Shown here piece after piece: positions 7,815 through 16,431 of a stretch of 64,000 nucleotides of DNA; the first letter of the stretch is position 1, and the number at the start of each line of letters is the position of its first letter. The stretch comes from JBDSKH01 sp035556655 (lineage in GTDB: Bacteria; Actinomycetota; Actinomycetes; Actinomycetales; Microbacteriaceae), in contig DATMFW010000067.1 of assembly GCA_035556655.1 (NCBI GenBank), positions 62,001 through 126,000 of the forward strand, written 5' to 3'. Below the pieces are notes generated by a model. That model was not told the DNA's origin and did no database searches. It saw only the letters and a list, made by a program, of their open reading frames with translations. Made by a program: the position numbers and the translations under genes.

Positions 7815-7862
7815 TCCGCGCTTTCCGCTAAATTCTGAAGCAACCCAAACCCTGGAGGCCTC

Positions 7863-8456
7863 GTGCATTCGCGCAAACTCGCTCTCGTCGTGGCCGGCGC
7901 CGCGGCCGCCCTGCTGCTCAGCGGCTGCACGTTCTCTCTGACGCCGCAGATCCCCGAGGTCGCGGGCTCGGATGTCGCCACCGTCGTCGAGGACCGCCTC
8001 GAGGAAGAGGTCGGCAGCCGCCCGGACGTGGACTGCGGCGAGGACTCGGTGAAGCTCGAGGTCGGCAACAAGCTCACCTGCGTGCTGACCGATCCGGCCA
8101 CGGGACTCGAGTACGACGTCGTGGTGTCGTTCACCCAGGTGAAGGGTACCGACTACACGTTCGACTTCAAGGTCGCCGACTCGCCGAACAACCCGCCGGA
8201 CCCGAACGTCGACCCCGACGCCCCCGAGGTCTCCGGCGACGACATCGCGGCCCTCGTGGTGACGGCGCTGACTCCGCAGCTGACGGCGCCGCCGCAGGTG
8301 AGCTGCCCCGAGCCCACGGTGACCATCGCGGTCGACAACACCACCTACTGCACGTTCGATGACGAGACCGGCCCGCACGATGTCGAGGTGACGATCACCA
8401 AGTACGACCCGGCGACGGGCAACTACTCGATCAGCGCGAAGATCCTGGAGGACTGA
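7863..8456 (+). CDS. Lipoprotein with two tandem DUF4333 domains
   Basis: A 197-residue lipoprotein with signal peptide and lipobox LSGC at about residue 20. The mature part holds two copies of the DUF4333 fold: copy one has VVEDRLEEEVGSRPDVDCGED ... NKLTCVLTD and copy two has LVVTALTPQLTAPPQVSCPEP ... NTTYCTFDD, each with a conserved cysteine pair. The copies are joined by a Pro/Asp-rich linker around residues 102-118. DUF4333 proteins are exported actinobacterial proteins without known function. Start GTG follows a TGGAGG ribosome-binding site; a TAAATT -10 lies about 30 bases upstream. Confidence 0.85.
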   Translation: MHSRKLALVVAGAAAALLLSGCTFSLTPQIPEVAGSDVATVVEDRLEEEVGSRPDVDCGEDSVKLEVGNKLTCVLTDPATGLEYDVVVSFTQVKGTDYTFDFKVADSPNNPPDPNVDPDAPEVSGDDIAALVVTALTPQLTAPPQVSCPEPTVTIAVDNTTYCTFDDETGPHDVEVTITKYDPATGNYSISAKILED

Positions 8457-8459
8457 CCG

Positions 8460-9263
8460 CTACACCGAGCGGCTGAGCGCCCCCACGATCCTGAGGATGG
8501 TGGGGGCGTCGTCGATCCGGCCCTCCTCCGATGCCGGCGCGTAGGCGGCGATCGTCGCCCCCGCGAGCGGCAGCGCGGCGGTGAGCGCCGTGATGGCCGC
8601 GACGAGGGCGGCCGGTGCCAGCCCGAACGGCTCGGGGTCGAGCAGGCCGGCGAACTCGGCGGGATCGAGCACGTCGAGGTCGATGTGCAGGTAGACCGCG
8701 CCGGCGCCGGTGGCCGTCACGGCCTCCACGAGAGCGGCCGGGTCGGCCAGTTCCTCGACGCTCAGCGCCCGGATCCCGGACTCGCCGGCGAAAACCTGCT
8801 CGCCCTCGTCCCAGGACCGCGCGCCGGCCAGCACGACCCGCTCGGCCGGGACGACCCCGTCGTCGATGATCGAGCGCAGCACCATGCCGGCGAAGGCGCC
8901 GGAGGGCGAGGTGCCGGGCGCGTTGAGGTCGGGGTGGGCGTCGAACCAGACGAGCGCGAGGTCGCTGCGGCGGGCGGCATGCGCGACGGACGCCGCCGAG
9001 ACCGCGCAGTCGCCGCCGACGGTGATCGCGGGGCCCTCGAGCTCGCCGAGCACGTCGGCGAGGCGTTCGCGCACCAGCTGCAGCGAACTGAACCGCGCGA
9101 TGCCGGTGCCCTGGTCGTCACCGGCTTCCAGCGGCACCGCCACCTCGCGCGTCGCGGCGGCCGGCAGATCCTCCCGGATCGCGGCGGCCCCCTCGGCCTG
9201 CCGCATCGCCCGCGAGGACGGCGAACCCTGCCACTGGGGCACGACGACGAAGCTGACCGCCAT
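8460..9263 (-). CDS. Arginase/agmatinase/formiminoglutamase family protein
   Basis: A 267-residue ureohydrolase-fold enzyme. The binuclear manganese ligands are recognisable in GGDCAVS, WFDAHPDLNAP and HIDLDVLDP, so the metal site looks intact, although the HxD in GGDH is GGDC here, as in several divergent members. The substrate may be arginine, agmatine or a formimino compound; context does not decide. I place the start at ATG 9263 rather than GTG 9269 because TAGAGT (9270-9275) ends directly against that GTG and stands 6 bases before the ATG, which fits a leaderless message. Confidence 0.88.
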   Translation of the reverse strand: MAVSFVVVPQWQGSPSSRAMRQAEGAAAIREDLPAAATREVAVPLEAGDDQGTGIARFSSLQLVRERLADVLGELEGPAITVGGDCAVSAASVAHAARRSDLALVWFDAHPDLNAPGTSPSGAFAGMVLRSIIDDGVVPAERVVLAGARSWDEGEQVFAGESGIRALSVEELADPAALVEAVTATGAGAVYLHIDLDVLDPAEFAGLLDPEPFGLAPAALVAAITALTAALPLAGATIAAYAPASEEGRIDDAPTILRIVGALSRSV

Positions 9264-9269
9264 GCTCAC

Positions 9270-9275
9270 ACTCTA
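9270..9275 (-). promoter_or_regulatory. -10 hexamer TAGAGT for the leaderless arginase-family gene
   Basis: TAGAGT on the minus strand is followed by six bases and ATG 9263. The hexamer overlaps the stop codon of the upstream membrane-protein gene. Confidence 0.5.
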
Positions 9276-10307
9276 GGTGCGCACCCGGCGCGGCGGCGGC
9301 AGGGTGCTGAGCAGCCGCAGCAGCCGCTCGAGCGGTCCCGCACCGATGCACACCCGCCAGAGCGTCGCGATCACCAGGGTGGCGAGGATCAGCACGGCGA
9401 GGGTCGGCTCCGGATAGAACCAGACCTCCGCCCCGCCGCTGACGATGTTCCGCGTGATGGCCAGCCCGATCGCCTGGGCGGTGTAGATCGTCAGTGCCAT
9501 CGACCCGGCCGCCGCCACCGGGAACAGCACCAGCCGGATGCCGCGGCCGGCCCTGCCGGGCACGTCGCCGAGCACCGTCGCGGCTCCGATGATGGCCACG
9601 GCGACTCCGCCCGAGCCGACCACCTCGGCGACGCTGCCGGAGTGCGCCGCGGCGTCGACTCCGGGCAGCAGCGCCGCCGACCCGTAGCCGGTGAGCGCGG
9701 CGAAGAGGCCCCCGCCGATCATGAAGGCGCGCGTGCGGGTGTGCTCGAGGCCGCTGCGGGCGCAGACCAGTCCGACGAGCGGGAACGCCAGCCAGATCGC
9801 CATCGGGTAGGTGCCGTAGACCAGCCACTCCGCGAAGGGGAGCAGGATCTCGGGGAGCTCCGCCGCATCCGTGTGGGTGGTCAGCCAGGCGACGAGGCCG
9901 GGGGCGATGATCACGATGCCGGCCGCGAGGGCGATCAGCCATCGGCGCGGCAGGAGGATCAGCGGCGCGAGCAGCACGAAGGCGAAGCCGTAGGCGTCGA
10001 GGATGACCCGCAACGGCGGATCGAACACGACGATGAGGAACACCCCGACGACGATGAGTGCGAGCCCGCGGATCGCCACCCCGCCGCGGAGGGCGACGCG
10101 CATCGGACCGTCGGGCGGGGCCGATCCGCCGGTGAGCAGGCCGAGTGAGACGCCGGCGATCGTCGCGAACAGGATCGACGAGCGCCCGTCGTAGACGTTC
10201 TCGGACCGGTCGACGACGACGTGCGCGGCGAACATGCCCAGCAGCGCGATGCCGCGGGCCAGATCGGGACCGAACAGGCGTCCGGTCTCGAAGCCGCCCC
10301 GCGGCAT
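9273..10307 (-). CDS. Heparan-alpha-glucosaminide acetyltransferase-like / DUF1624-DUF418 membrane protein
   Basis: A 344-residue polytopic protein with about nine or ten membrane segments. The first segment follows RLFGPDLARGIALLGMF, the D-x-x-R-G-x-A-L signature at the start of the DUF1624/HGSNAT and YeiB-type families. Members are thought to acylate extracytoplasmic glycans or lipids, but few are characterised. The gene is complete. It lies on the same strand between pspA and the arginase-family gene, with gaps of 26 bases upstream and an overlap of the downstream promoter. Confidence 0.8.
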   Translation of the reverse strand: MPRGGFETGRLFGPDLARGIALLGMFAAHVVVDRSENVYDGRSSILFATIAGVSLGLLTGGSAPPDGPMRVALRGGVAIRGLALIVVGVFLIVVFDPPLRVILDAYGFAFVLLAPLILLPRRWLIALAAGIVIIAPGLVAWLTTHTDAAELPEILLPFAEWLVYGTYPMAIWLAFPLVGLVCARSGLEHTRTRAFMIGGGLFAALTGYGSAALLPGVDAAAHSGSVAEVVGSGGVAVAIIGAATVLGDVPGRAGRGIRLVLFPVAAAGSMALTIYTAQAIGLAITRNIVSGGAEVWFYPEPTLAVLILATLVIATLWRVCIGAGPLERLLRLLSTLPPPRRVRT

Positions 10308-10333
10308 CGTCGTCGTGTCTCGAGGACGACGCG

Positions 10334-11065
10334 CTAGGAGGAGATCGCCTGCTGGCCGCCCGACTTCAAGGCGGCGAGGCGGGCCTCGACCTCGGTCTGC
10401 TTGTCGAGATCCTCGAGCGACTCGAACTGGGCGTCGAGGCTCGAGGCCGCGATCTCCTGCTTGCCGGCGACCAGGGCCTCTTCGCGGCGCACCTTCTCTT
10501 CGAAGCGGCCGAGCTCGCTCGTCGGGTCGAGAACGTCGATCGACTGCAGGGCGTCGGCGACCTGGTTCTGCGCCTGAGCGGTCTTGGCGCGCGCGATCAG
10601 CTCGTCGCGCTTGCTGGTGAGTTCGCCGAGCTTGTCGCGCATGCCGTCGAGGCCGGCCTTGAGCTTCTCGACCACGTCGGTCTGGGAGCGGATCGTCGGC
10701 TCGGCCGCCTTCGCCTCGTTCTCGGCGGTGATCTGCTTGCCGATCGCCATCTTGGCGAGCTTGTCGAACTTGTCGGCGTCGGCGCTGTTGCCGGCGGCCC
10801 GCAGCTCGTCGCCCTTGGCGCTCGCGGCGAGGGCCTTGCGGCCCCAGTCGGCCGCCGCCTCGACGTCTTCGGCATGGTCCTGCTCCATGAGGCGCAGGTT
10901 GCCGATGGTCTGAGCGACGGCGCTCTCGGCCTCGGCGATGCTGTTGGTGTAGTCCCGGACGAGCTGGTCCAGCATCAGCTGCGGGTCCTCGGCCTGGTCG
11001 AGGAGAGCGTTGATGTTCGCGCGCAGGAGCTGCGAGATGCGTCCCAGGATGGACTGCTTAGCCAT
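10334..11065 (-). CDS. PspA/IM30 family membrane-stress protein
   Basis: A 243-residue, highly charged, almost entirely helical protein (MAKQSILGRISQLLRANINALLDQAEDPQLMLDQLVRDY...), the standard PspA/Vipp1 opening, including the amphipathic N-terminal helix and the conserved DPxxMLDQ turn. PspA proteins bind the inner face of damaged membranes and assemble into rings or rods. AAAGG stands 8 bases before the ATG. It lies 71 bases downstream of the TPM-domain gene and is probably co-transcribed with it. Confidence 0.93.
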   Translation of the reverse strand: MAKQSILGRISQLLRANINALLDQAEDPQLMLDQLVRDYTNSIAEAESAVAQTIGNLRLMEQDHAEDVEAAADWGRKALAASAKGDELRAAGNSADADKFDKLAKMAIGKQITAENEAKAAEPTIRSQTDVVEKLKAGLDGMRDKLGELTSKRDELIARAKTAQAQNQVADALQSIDVLDPTSELGRFEEKVRREEALVAGKQEIAASSLDAQFESLEDLDKQTEVEARLAALKSGGQQAISS

Positions 11066-11136
11066 GGTGTGCCTTTCTAGGTGGTCGGTTCACGGTACTT
11101 GGTGCATGCGCCGGGTATCCAGCGTCGTATCGAGCC

Positions 11137-12894
11137 TCAGAAGCGCCCGCCGCCGCCGCGCCGGCCGCCGCTGGAGCGGGACGAGCTGCTGCGACGGGAG
11201 GAGCCGCTGGAGCGGCGGGAGGATCCGCCGAAGCCGCTGGGTCGCGAGCTCGACCAGCTGCTGCCGCCGCTGGAGCCGCCCCAGCTCCAGCCGCCGGACG
11301 AGCCCGACCCGGAGGAGCCCGAGCCCCCGAAGAACAGGTCGCTGAGGATCCCGCCGAGCCCGGCACCGTCGGCCTCGTCGTAGGCCTCCCCGTAGTCGGC
11401 GTGGTCCGGGCGCTGATAGTCCTCGACATCCGACCGTGCGACCCGGAGGGCCAGCTCGGCGAGGCTGCGCACCTGCTGGGCCTCGGCGAGCCCGGCGGCG
11501 GCCGTCAGCCCGGCGAGGGCGTCGAGGCGGCGCTGCGCCTCGGAGATACGGGTGCGCGCGGTCGCGCCGACAGCGCCGCGGTGGGTGGTGATGTAGTCCT
11601 GCGCGGCGGCCACGGCGCTCTGCGCGGCACCGCGGGCAGTGTCCAGGGCCGCGGCGTCCCGGGCGTCCTGCCTGGCCTGCTCGGCGAGCGTCTCGGCCAG
11701 GGTGTCGACGCTCGCCAGCAGCTGCTCGACCTGACCGACGGCCTGCTGTGCGGCGCGGACGGCGATCGCCGCCTCGCCGGAGGGCTTCGCGAGCTCGGCC
11801 CGCGCATCCGCCACCGCCGTCGCGGCGAACCGGGCGAGCTTGCGGGCCTGGGCGGGAACGTCGCTCACCGCGGTCAGATCGGAGCCGGGGTGGGCAGCCC
11901 CGAGTTCGGCGATGCGGGTCTCCGCGGCGTCGATCCGCGTCGCCAGACCCGCCTGGGCCGTGGCCACCTCGTCGAGCACCCGGGGCGCGTTGCGCTCGAG
12001 TTCCCGCAGGGCATCGAACGCGTCCGCCTGCGCGTCGAGGACGGCGTCGGCCTTCTCGGCGAGGTCGATCAGCTGCAGGGTCATCGCGCGGTGCTGCTCG
12101 GGGGTCTCGGGGTAGGCGTCGTCGAGCTTCTGCCGCAGCTCGAAGGCCTGTCTGGCCATCGCCGTGGCCTCGGCCAGGGCGGCCGCGAAGTCGGTGGTCT
12201 GGTCCTTGCCGAACTGGGCCTCGGCGAACCCGAGTTCCTGCTCGCTGGTCTTCAGCGCGTCGTCGAGCCCGACCAGGGCGGCACCCGCCCGGCGTTCCAG
12301 CTCGGCGCTGTCGGCCTCGGCGGCGGCCTTCGCGGCCCGGCGGGCGCGGCCGCGCCGGACCAGGGCGACCGTCAGGGCCGAGCCCCCCGCGACCCCGGCC
12401 ACACCGAGCGCGATCGGAAGGACGGGCGAGGGCGCCTGAGCATCGGACAACCCCTGCGCGAAGGCGATCGCGCCGCCCCCCCAGTCGCCGGACTTCAGTT
12501 CCGGCACGACACGGTCGTCGTAGATGCTCTGCAGCCGGTCGTCGCTCACCGGGAAGGATTCGCTCACCGACCAGCGCACGACCCGGTCCACCGTGGCGAT
12601 CGCCAGCAGCACATCCGAGTCGCCGAGCCCGCTGAGCTCGGCGCTGCGGTTGACCCAGTCCTGGTCGCCGGCGGCGCCCTCGAACGTCTCGACGTAGACC
12701 ACGAACAGCTGGGTGCCGCGCTCGGCGTACAGCGTGTCGAGCGCATCCGTCACCGCACCGGTGTCGTCGAGCACTCCGGCCTCGTCCAGGACGTAGGCGC
12801 CGTGCAGATCGACGGGATCCTCGGCGTACGCCGCCACAGGATTCAGCAGGAGCAGGGCCCCCGCGACGAGAAGACCACCGACGACGACCCGCAT
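11137..12894 (-). CDS. TPM domain-containing secreted/membrane protein
   Basis: A 585-residue protein. Residues 1-25 form a signal peptide (LLVAGALLLLNPVAAYA), 26-165 are a TPM domain (formerly DUF477; putative phosphatase fold), and one membrane helix lies at about 175-195. A long Ala/Glu/Gln-rich coiled-coil region runs to about residue 510, and the tail is extremely Gly/Ser-rich and ends RRGGGGRF, a typical ending for this family. The TPM-membrane-coiled coil-GS tail arrangement is common beside pspA in actinobacteria, suggesting a joint role in envelope maintenance. A leaderless -10 supports ATG 12894. Confidence 0.9.
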   Translation of the reverse strand: MRVVVGGLLVAGALLLLNPVAAYAEDPVDLHGAYVLDEAGVLDDTGAVTDALDTLYAERGTQLFVVYVETFEGAAGDQDWVNRSAELSGLGDSDVLLAIATVDRVVRWSVSESFPVSDDRLQSIYDDRVVPELKSGDWGGGAIAFAQGLSDAQAPSPVLPIALGVAGVAGGSALTVALVRRGRARRAAKAAAEADSAELERRAGAALVGLDDALKTSEQELGFAEAQFGKDQTTDFAAALAEATAMARQAFELRQKLDDAYPETPEQHRAMTLQLIDLAEKADAVLDAQADAFDALRELERNAPRVLDEVATAQAGLATRIDAAETRIAELGAAHPGSDLTAVSDVPAQARKLARFAATAVADARAELAKPSGEAAIAVRAAQQAVGQVEQLLASVDTLAETLAEQARQDARDAAALDTARGAAQSAVAAAQDYITTHRGAVGATARTRISEAQRRLDALAGLTAAAGLAEAQQVRSLAELALRVARSDVEDYQRPDHADYGEAYDEADGAGLGGILSDLFFGGSGSSGSGSSGGWSWGGSSGGSSWSSSRPSGFGGSSRRSSGSSRRSSSSRSSGGRRGGGGRF

Positions 12895-12900
12895 GAGCGC

Positions 12901-12906
12901 ATCCTA
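12901..12906 (-). promoter_or_regulatory. -10 hexamer TAGGAT for the leaderless TPM-pspA operon
   Basis: TAGGAT on the minus strand lies 6 bases before ATG 12894 in a 35-base gap. Confidence 0.55.
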
Positions 12907-12929
12907 ATCAGCCCGCCTGAAGGCGCTTG

Positions 12930-13703
12930 TCAGCCCAGGACGATGTCGACCGCGGGACCACCGACCAGCTCCACCGTGGTGCCGTCCTCGCTGATCACAT
13001 CGATCACCGCCGACAGCGTGTACGCCCCCGGCCCGGCCGGCGGCAGGTCGTCGCGGAACAGCTCGGCCGCGTCGTCCTCGGTGGTGCACACCACCGGTTC
13101 GAACTCGGCGGGGTAGCTCATCGACTGCCCCGGGGCGAGATCGACGATCCGCGCCATCATGTCCTGCGGTCCGTTGGTGTGCCAGAGCACGATCCCGTCG
13201 CGGGCGAACGTCACGCTGGGACGGCTGCCCGTCGTGCCCGTGATCCGCTCGCTTCCGGCGTTGGTCAGGGTGACCGTGAGGGGGATGCCGCGCTCGCTCG
13301 CCGCGGCGCTCACCGGCGCGACCGTGATCAGCAATCCGCTCGCCGTGGGGCCGGGATCCGCCACCGGCGCCATGCACCGGTTGAGCAGTTCGGCGGGGGT
13401 CTTCTCGAGCATCGTCTGACCGGCGCCCCCGACGGCGGCACCGTCGGCGGCTCCGGTCGCCGACTCGGGGGCGTAGGCGTCGCCCGCCACGATCGCCGAG
13501 CCGCCCGCCCCGCCGCCGAACGACGTGCTGAGCGCCGCCGGGACGGCGATCGCGGCGATCGCGAGCACCGACCCGGCACCGGCCAGCAGCACCTTCGGGC
13601 GCCGGCGCGCGCGTGCCCGGCGCAGCACGGCATCCAGGTCGATCTCTCCGCGGGGCTGGGTGCCCTCACGGAACCGGTCGCGCAGTTCGGAGTCACTGGG
13701 CAC
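12930..13703 (-). CDS. Single-pass membrane protein, putative anti-sigma partner
   Basis: A 257-residue protein with a cytoplasmic N-terminus of about 38 residues (SELRDRFREGTQPRGEIDLDAVLRRARARRR), one membrane helix at about 39-58 and an extracytoplasmic domain of about 190 residues with two cysteines. Its gene overlaps the sigma factor gene upstream by 11 bases, and that position with a short cytoplasmic head and one helix is typical of SigE-family partner proteins. No zinc-binding HxxxCxxC anti-sigma motif is present, so the anti-sigma role is inferred from context only. Confidence 0.7.
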   Translation of the reverse strand: MPSDSELRDRFREGTQPRGEIDLDAVLRRARARRRPKVLLAGAGSVLAIAAIAVPAALSTSFGGGAGGSAIVAGDAYAPESATGAADGAAVGGAGQTMLEKTPAELLNRCMAPVADPGPTASGLLITVAPVSAAASERGIPLTVTLTNAGSERITGTTGSRPSVTFARDGIVLWHTNGPQDMMARIVDLAPGQSMSYPAEFEPVVCTTEDDAAELFRDDLPPAGPGAYTLSAVIDVISEDGTTVELVGGPAVDIVLG

Positions 13704-14265
13704 GACGGCTCTCCTTCCGTTCGCGCGGGCGGGCGCCTGCCGGGCCGAGCCGGTCTGCTGCGGTGCCGTCGTCGGCGAGCGAGATCGCCATCTTGGCCAG
13801 CCCGTCGCTGAGGTACCGCTTGACCGAGCCCGAGCTGATGCCGAGGGTCTCGGCGATGTCGTCGACCTTGAGGTCGTCGTAGTAGCGCAGCACGAGGCAG
13901 GCGCGCTCGCGGGGGCTCAGCTTGCGCAGTTCGCGGTGCAGGTCCTGCTGCAGGTCGGTGTCGGCGGCCGAGGACGGCTGCTCGTCGGGCACGTACTCCA
14001 GGGGTGCGAGCTTGCGCCAGCGGCTCATGCGCCGCCCGCCGTCCAGGTGGCCGTTGAGGATCGCGCGCCGCACGTACGCCTCGGCGCTCTCGACACTGAA
14101 GCCGTTGCGCAGCCGGCCGAAGGTCTTCACCAGGGCGTCCTGCACGAGGTCGGCGGCCTGCTCGCGCGACCCGCACAACAGCATCGCGTAGCGCTGGAGC
14201 GCGTCTCCGCGCGTGGCGACCAGCTCGGTCACCACGTTCTCCCACTCGGCGCGTTGCACCCTCAT
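13693..14265 (-). CDS. SigE-family RNA polymerase sigma-70 factor (ECF)
   Basis: A 190-residue ECF sigma factor. Region 2 is LVATRGDALQRYAMLLCGSREQAADLVQDALVKTF..., region 4 is LSPRERACLVLRYYDDLKVDDIAETLGISSGSVKRYLSDGL, the helix-turn-helix that reads the -35 box. The frame stays open about 130 codons further upstream, but that part is Arg/Pro-rich low-complexity shadow translation through the repeat element, so I chose ATG 14263-14265. The 11-base overlap with the membrane partner indicates one operon. Expected role is envelope or surface stress transcription. Confidence 0.9.
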   Translation of the reverse strand: MRVQRAEWENVVTELVATRGDALQRYAMLLCGSREQAADLVQDALVKTFGRLRNGFSVESAEAYVRRAILNGHLDGGRRMSRWRKLAPLEYVPDEQPSSAADTDLQQDLHRELRKLSPRERACLVLRYYDDLKVDDIAETLGISSGSVKRYLSDGLAKMAISLADDGTAADRLGPAGARPRERKESRRAQ

Positions 14266-14309
14266 ACCCTGACAGACGCACGACGACCCGAAACCGTTGG
14301 GGTCCCCCT

Positions 14310-14413
14310 CCGTTGTGCAGGAGTAATCGCACCCGTTGTGCAGGAGTTCGGGCTCCGCCGGCCGACCCGATCGGTGCTGGGCTCCTGCACAACGGCAGAG
14401 TCCTGCAGAACGG
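14310..14413 (-). repeat. Structured intergenic repeat, copy A (downstream of pckG)
   Basis: Read on the minus strand from 14413, it holds CCGTTCTGCAGGACTC (14413-14398), CCGTTGTGCAGGAGCC (14395-14380; 18-bp step), a 31-base spacer, then inverted units AACTCCTGCACAACGG (14348-14333) and TACTCCTGCACAACGG (14325-14310). Units can pair into stems of 13-16 bp. It begins 37 bases after the pckG stop and points the same way. Same architecture as the elements at 31893 and 53095. Confidence 0.85.
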
Positions 14414-14450
14414 GGAGGGGCGCCGACCGGGTCCGGATCGCCGCCGCGGC

Positions 14451-16337
14451 CTAGGCGCGTGCGGCCTGCATGCGGGTGCGGAGCTCGTCGAGCTGGGCGC
14501 GGAGCTCCGCCGGGACGCGCGTGCCGAATCCGTCGAAGAACGCCTCGGCGTCGTCGGCCTCGGCCAGGTGAGCCGCGGGGTCGATGCGGAACAGCTCCTG
14601 CCATTGCGCATCGGTCACGCCGCTGCCCTCGAGGTCGATCGCGCCCGGGGCAGGGAGCCAACCGACAGGGGAGTCGACGGCCGCCGCGCGGCCCTCCACC
14701 CGCTCGAGGATCCAGGCCAGGACCCGGCCGTTGTCGCCGAACCCGGGCCAGAGGAAGTCGCCCCGGTCGTCCTTGCGGAACCAGTTGACCTGGAAGATGC
14801 GCGGAACCGAGCCGGCGGCACGCAGGCCGGCCCCGACATCCAGCCAGTGCTGCCAGTGGTCGGCCATGTTGTAGCCGCAGAAGGGCAGCATCGCGAACGG
14901 GTCGCGGCGCAGCTCCCCGACAGTGCCCTCGGCGGCCGCCGTGCGCTCGGACGAGATCGTCGCGCCCACGAAGACGCCATGCTCCCAGTCCCGTGCCTCC
15001 GCCACCAGAGGCACGTTGGTGGCACGACGGCCGCCGAAGATGATGGCGTCGATGACGACGCCCCGCGGGTCCTCCCAGTCATCCGAGATGCTCGGGATCT
15101 GGGAGGCGGCCACGGTGAACCGCGAGTTCGGGTGCGCAGCGGGTCGACCGGAGTCCGGCGTCCAGTGCTCACCCGTCCAGTCGATGAGGTGGTCGGGGGC
15201 CTTGTCGGTCAGGCCCTCCCACCAGATGTCGCCGTCGTCGCGCAGTGCGACGTTGGTGAAGATGGTGTTGCCCCAGAGGCTCTCGAGCGCGGTGGCGTTC
15301 GTGTTCGGGCCGGTGCCGGGCGCCACGCCGAAGATGCCGGCCTCGGGGTTGATGGCGCGCAGCCTCCCGTCCGGGCCGGGCGCGAGCCAGGCGATGTCGT
15401 CGCCGATGGTCTCGACGTTCCAGCCGGGGATCGTCGGCTTCAGCATCGCGAAGTTGGTCTTGCCGCAGGCGCTCGGGAAGGCCGCCGCAACGTGGAAGAC
15501 GCGGCCACGCGGGTTGGTGACCTTGAGCAGCAGCATGTGCTCGGCCAGCCACCCCTCGTCGCGCGCGATGACGCTCGCGATGCGCAGGGCGAAGGCCTTC
15601 TTGGCCAGGATCGCGTTGCCGCCGTAGGCGGAGCCGAACGACCAGATCTCGCGCGTCTCCGGGAAATGCGAGATGTACTTGGTGTCGTTGCAGGGCCACG
15701 GCACATCGGCCTGTCCGGGCTTCAGCGGCGCGCCGACGGTGTGCGCGGCGGGGACCCACTCGGTGTCGGGGCCGATCAGCTCGAGAGCCGCGGTGCCCAT
15801 GCGGGTCATGATGCCCATGCTCACCACGACGTACGGCGAGTCGGTGATCTGCACGCCGAGGCGGGCCAGCGGGCTGCCGAGCGGCCCCATCGAGAACGGG
15901 ACGACGTACATCGTGCGACCGCGCATCGAGCCGGCGAACAGGCCCTCGAGCGTGGCGCGCATGTCGGCGGGGTCGTGCCAGTTGTTACTGGGTCCGGCGT
16001 CGTCTTCTTTCTCGGAGCAGATGAAGGTGCGCGCCTCGACCCGGGCCACGTCCTCGGGGTGGCTGCGGGCGAGGAAGCTGTACGGGCGGTGCTCGGCGTT
16101 CAGCCGGGTGAGGGTCTGCTTCTCGACGAGAAGGCGCAGCAGTTCATCCTGCTCGCGACGCGAGCCGTCGCACCAGACGACGGTGTCGGGGGTGGTCAGG
16201 TGGGCCATCTTCTCGACCCAGTCGATGACGCGCTGGTCGGTGCCCTCGGGAGCCAGCGCCCACGATGCGTCGTGGACGGGCTCGAAGATCTCGGTCTCCG
16301 GAGCGGCGCCGGCAGGACGGTCTGCGGTCACGGTCAT
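14451..16337 (-). CDS. pckG: Phosphoenolpyruvate carboxykinase (GTP)
   Basis: A 628-residue GTP-dependent PEP carboxykinase that interconverts oxaloacetate + GTP and PEP + CO2 + GDP at the start of gluconeogenesis. The P-loop with the hyper-reactive cysteine, FPSACGKTNFAM, is at about residues 284-295; the substrate-binding region HFPETREIWSFGSAYGGNA and the metal-binding NWFRKDD are also intact. Length matches the family (about 600-630). It is divergent from a RamB/ScfR-like regulator across a 100-base gap containing a perfect palindrome. C-terminal end is 37 bases from a structured repeat. Confidence 0.97.
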   Translation of the reverse strand: MTVTADRPAGAAPETEIFEPVHDASWALAPEGTDQRVIDWVEKMAHLTTPDTVVWCDGSRREQDELLRLLVEKQTLTRLNAEHRPYSFLARSHPEDVARVEARTFICSEKEDDAGPSNNWHDPADMRATLEGLFAGSMRGRTMYVVPFSMGPLGSPLARLGVQITDSPYVVVSMGIMTRMGTAALELIGPDTEWVPAAHTVGAPLKPGQADVPWPCNDTKYISHFPETREIWSFGSAYGGNAILAKKAFALRIASVIARDEGWLAEHMLLLKVTNPRGRVFHVAAAFPSACGKTNFAMLKPTIPGWNVETIGDDIAWLAPGPDGRLRAINPEAGIFGVAPGTGPNTNATALESLWGNTIFTNVALRDDGDIWWEGLTDKAPDHLIDWTGEHWTPDSGRPAAHPNSRFTVAASQIPSISDDWEDPRGVVIDAIIFGGRRATNVPLVAEARDWEHGVFVGATISSERTAAAEGTVGELRRDPFAMLPFCGYNMADHWQHWLDVGAGLRAAGSVPRIFQVNWFRKDDRGDFLWPGFGDNGRVLAWILERVEGRAAAVDSPVGWLPAPGAIDLEGSGVTDAQWQELFRIDPAAHLAEADDAEAFFDGFGTRVPAELRAQLDELRTRMQAARA

Positions 16338-16408
16338 TGCTCCTCCTGAATTTCCTGATCTCTCGCCATTCTGCGCGCACTTTCCGCGGACTCCATGGGA
16401 AACTGGGT

Positions 16409-16430
16409 GGAAAGAACCCCGGTTCTTTCC
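16409..16430. promoter_or_regulatory. Perfect palindromic operator between pckG and ramB-like gene
   Basis: GGAAAGAACC (16409-16418) and GGTTCTTTCC (16421-16430) are exact reverse complements with a CC spacer. The site ends one base before a TAAGAT -10 hexamer and lies in the shared divergent promoter region, so a bound dimer would block the regulator's own promoter and could also affect pckG. The most likely ligand is the adjacent HTH regulator. Confidence 0.8.
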
Positions 16431-16431
16431 A

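Noticed and set aside
14310..14413. CRISPR array from the repeated 16-bp units
   Set aside because: Units are short, occur in both orientations, are spaced 2-31 bp apart rather than by regular unique spacers, and no cas gene is near.
13693..14661. Longer form of the sigma factor starting at 14661
   Set aside because: The extra N-terminal part translates the repeat element and the 3' end of pckG; the ECF core begins at ATG 14265.
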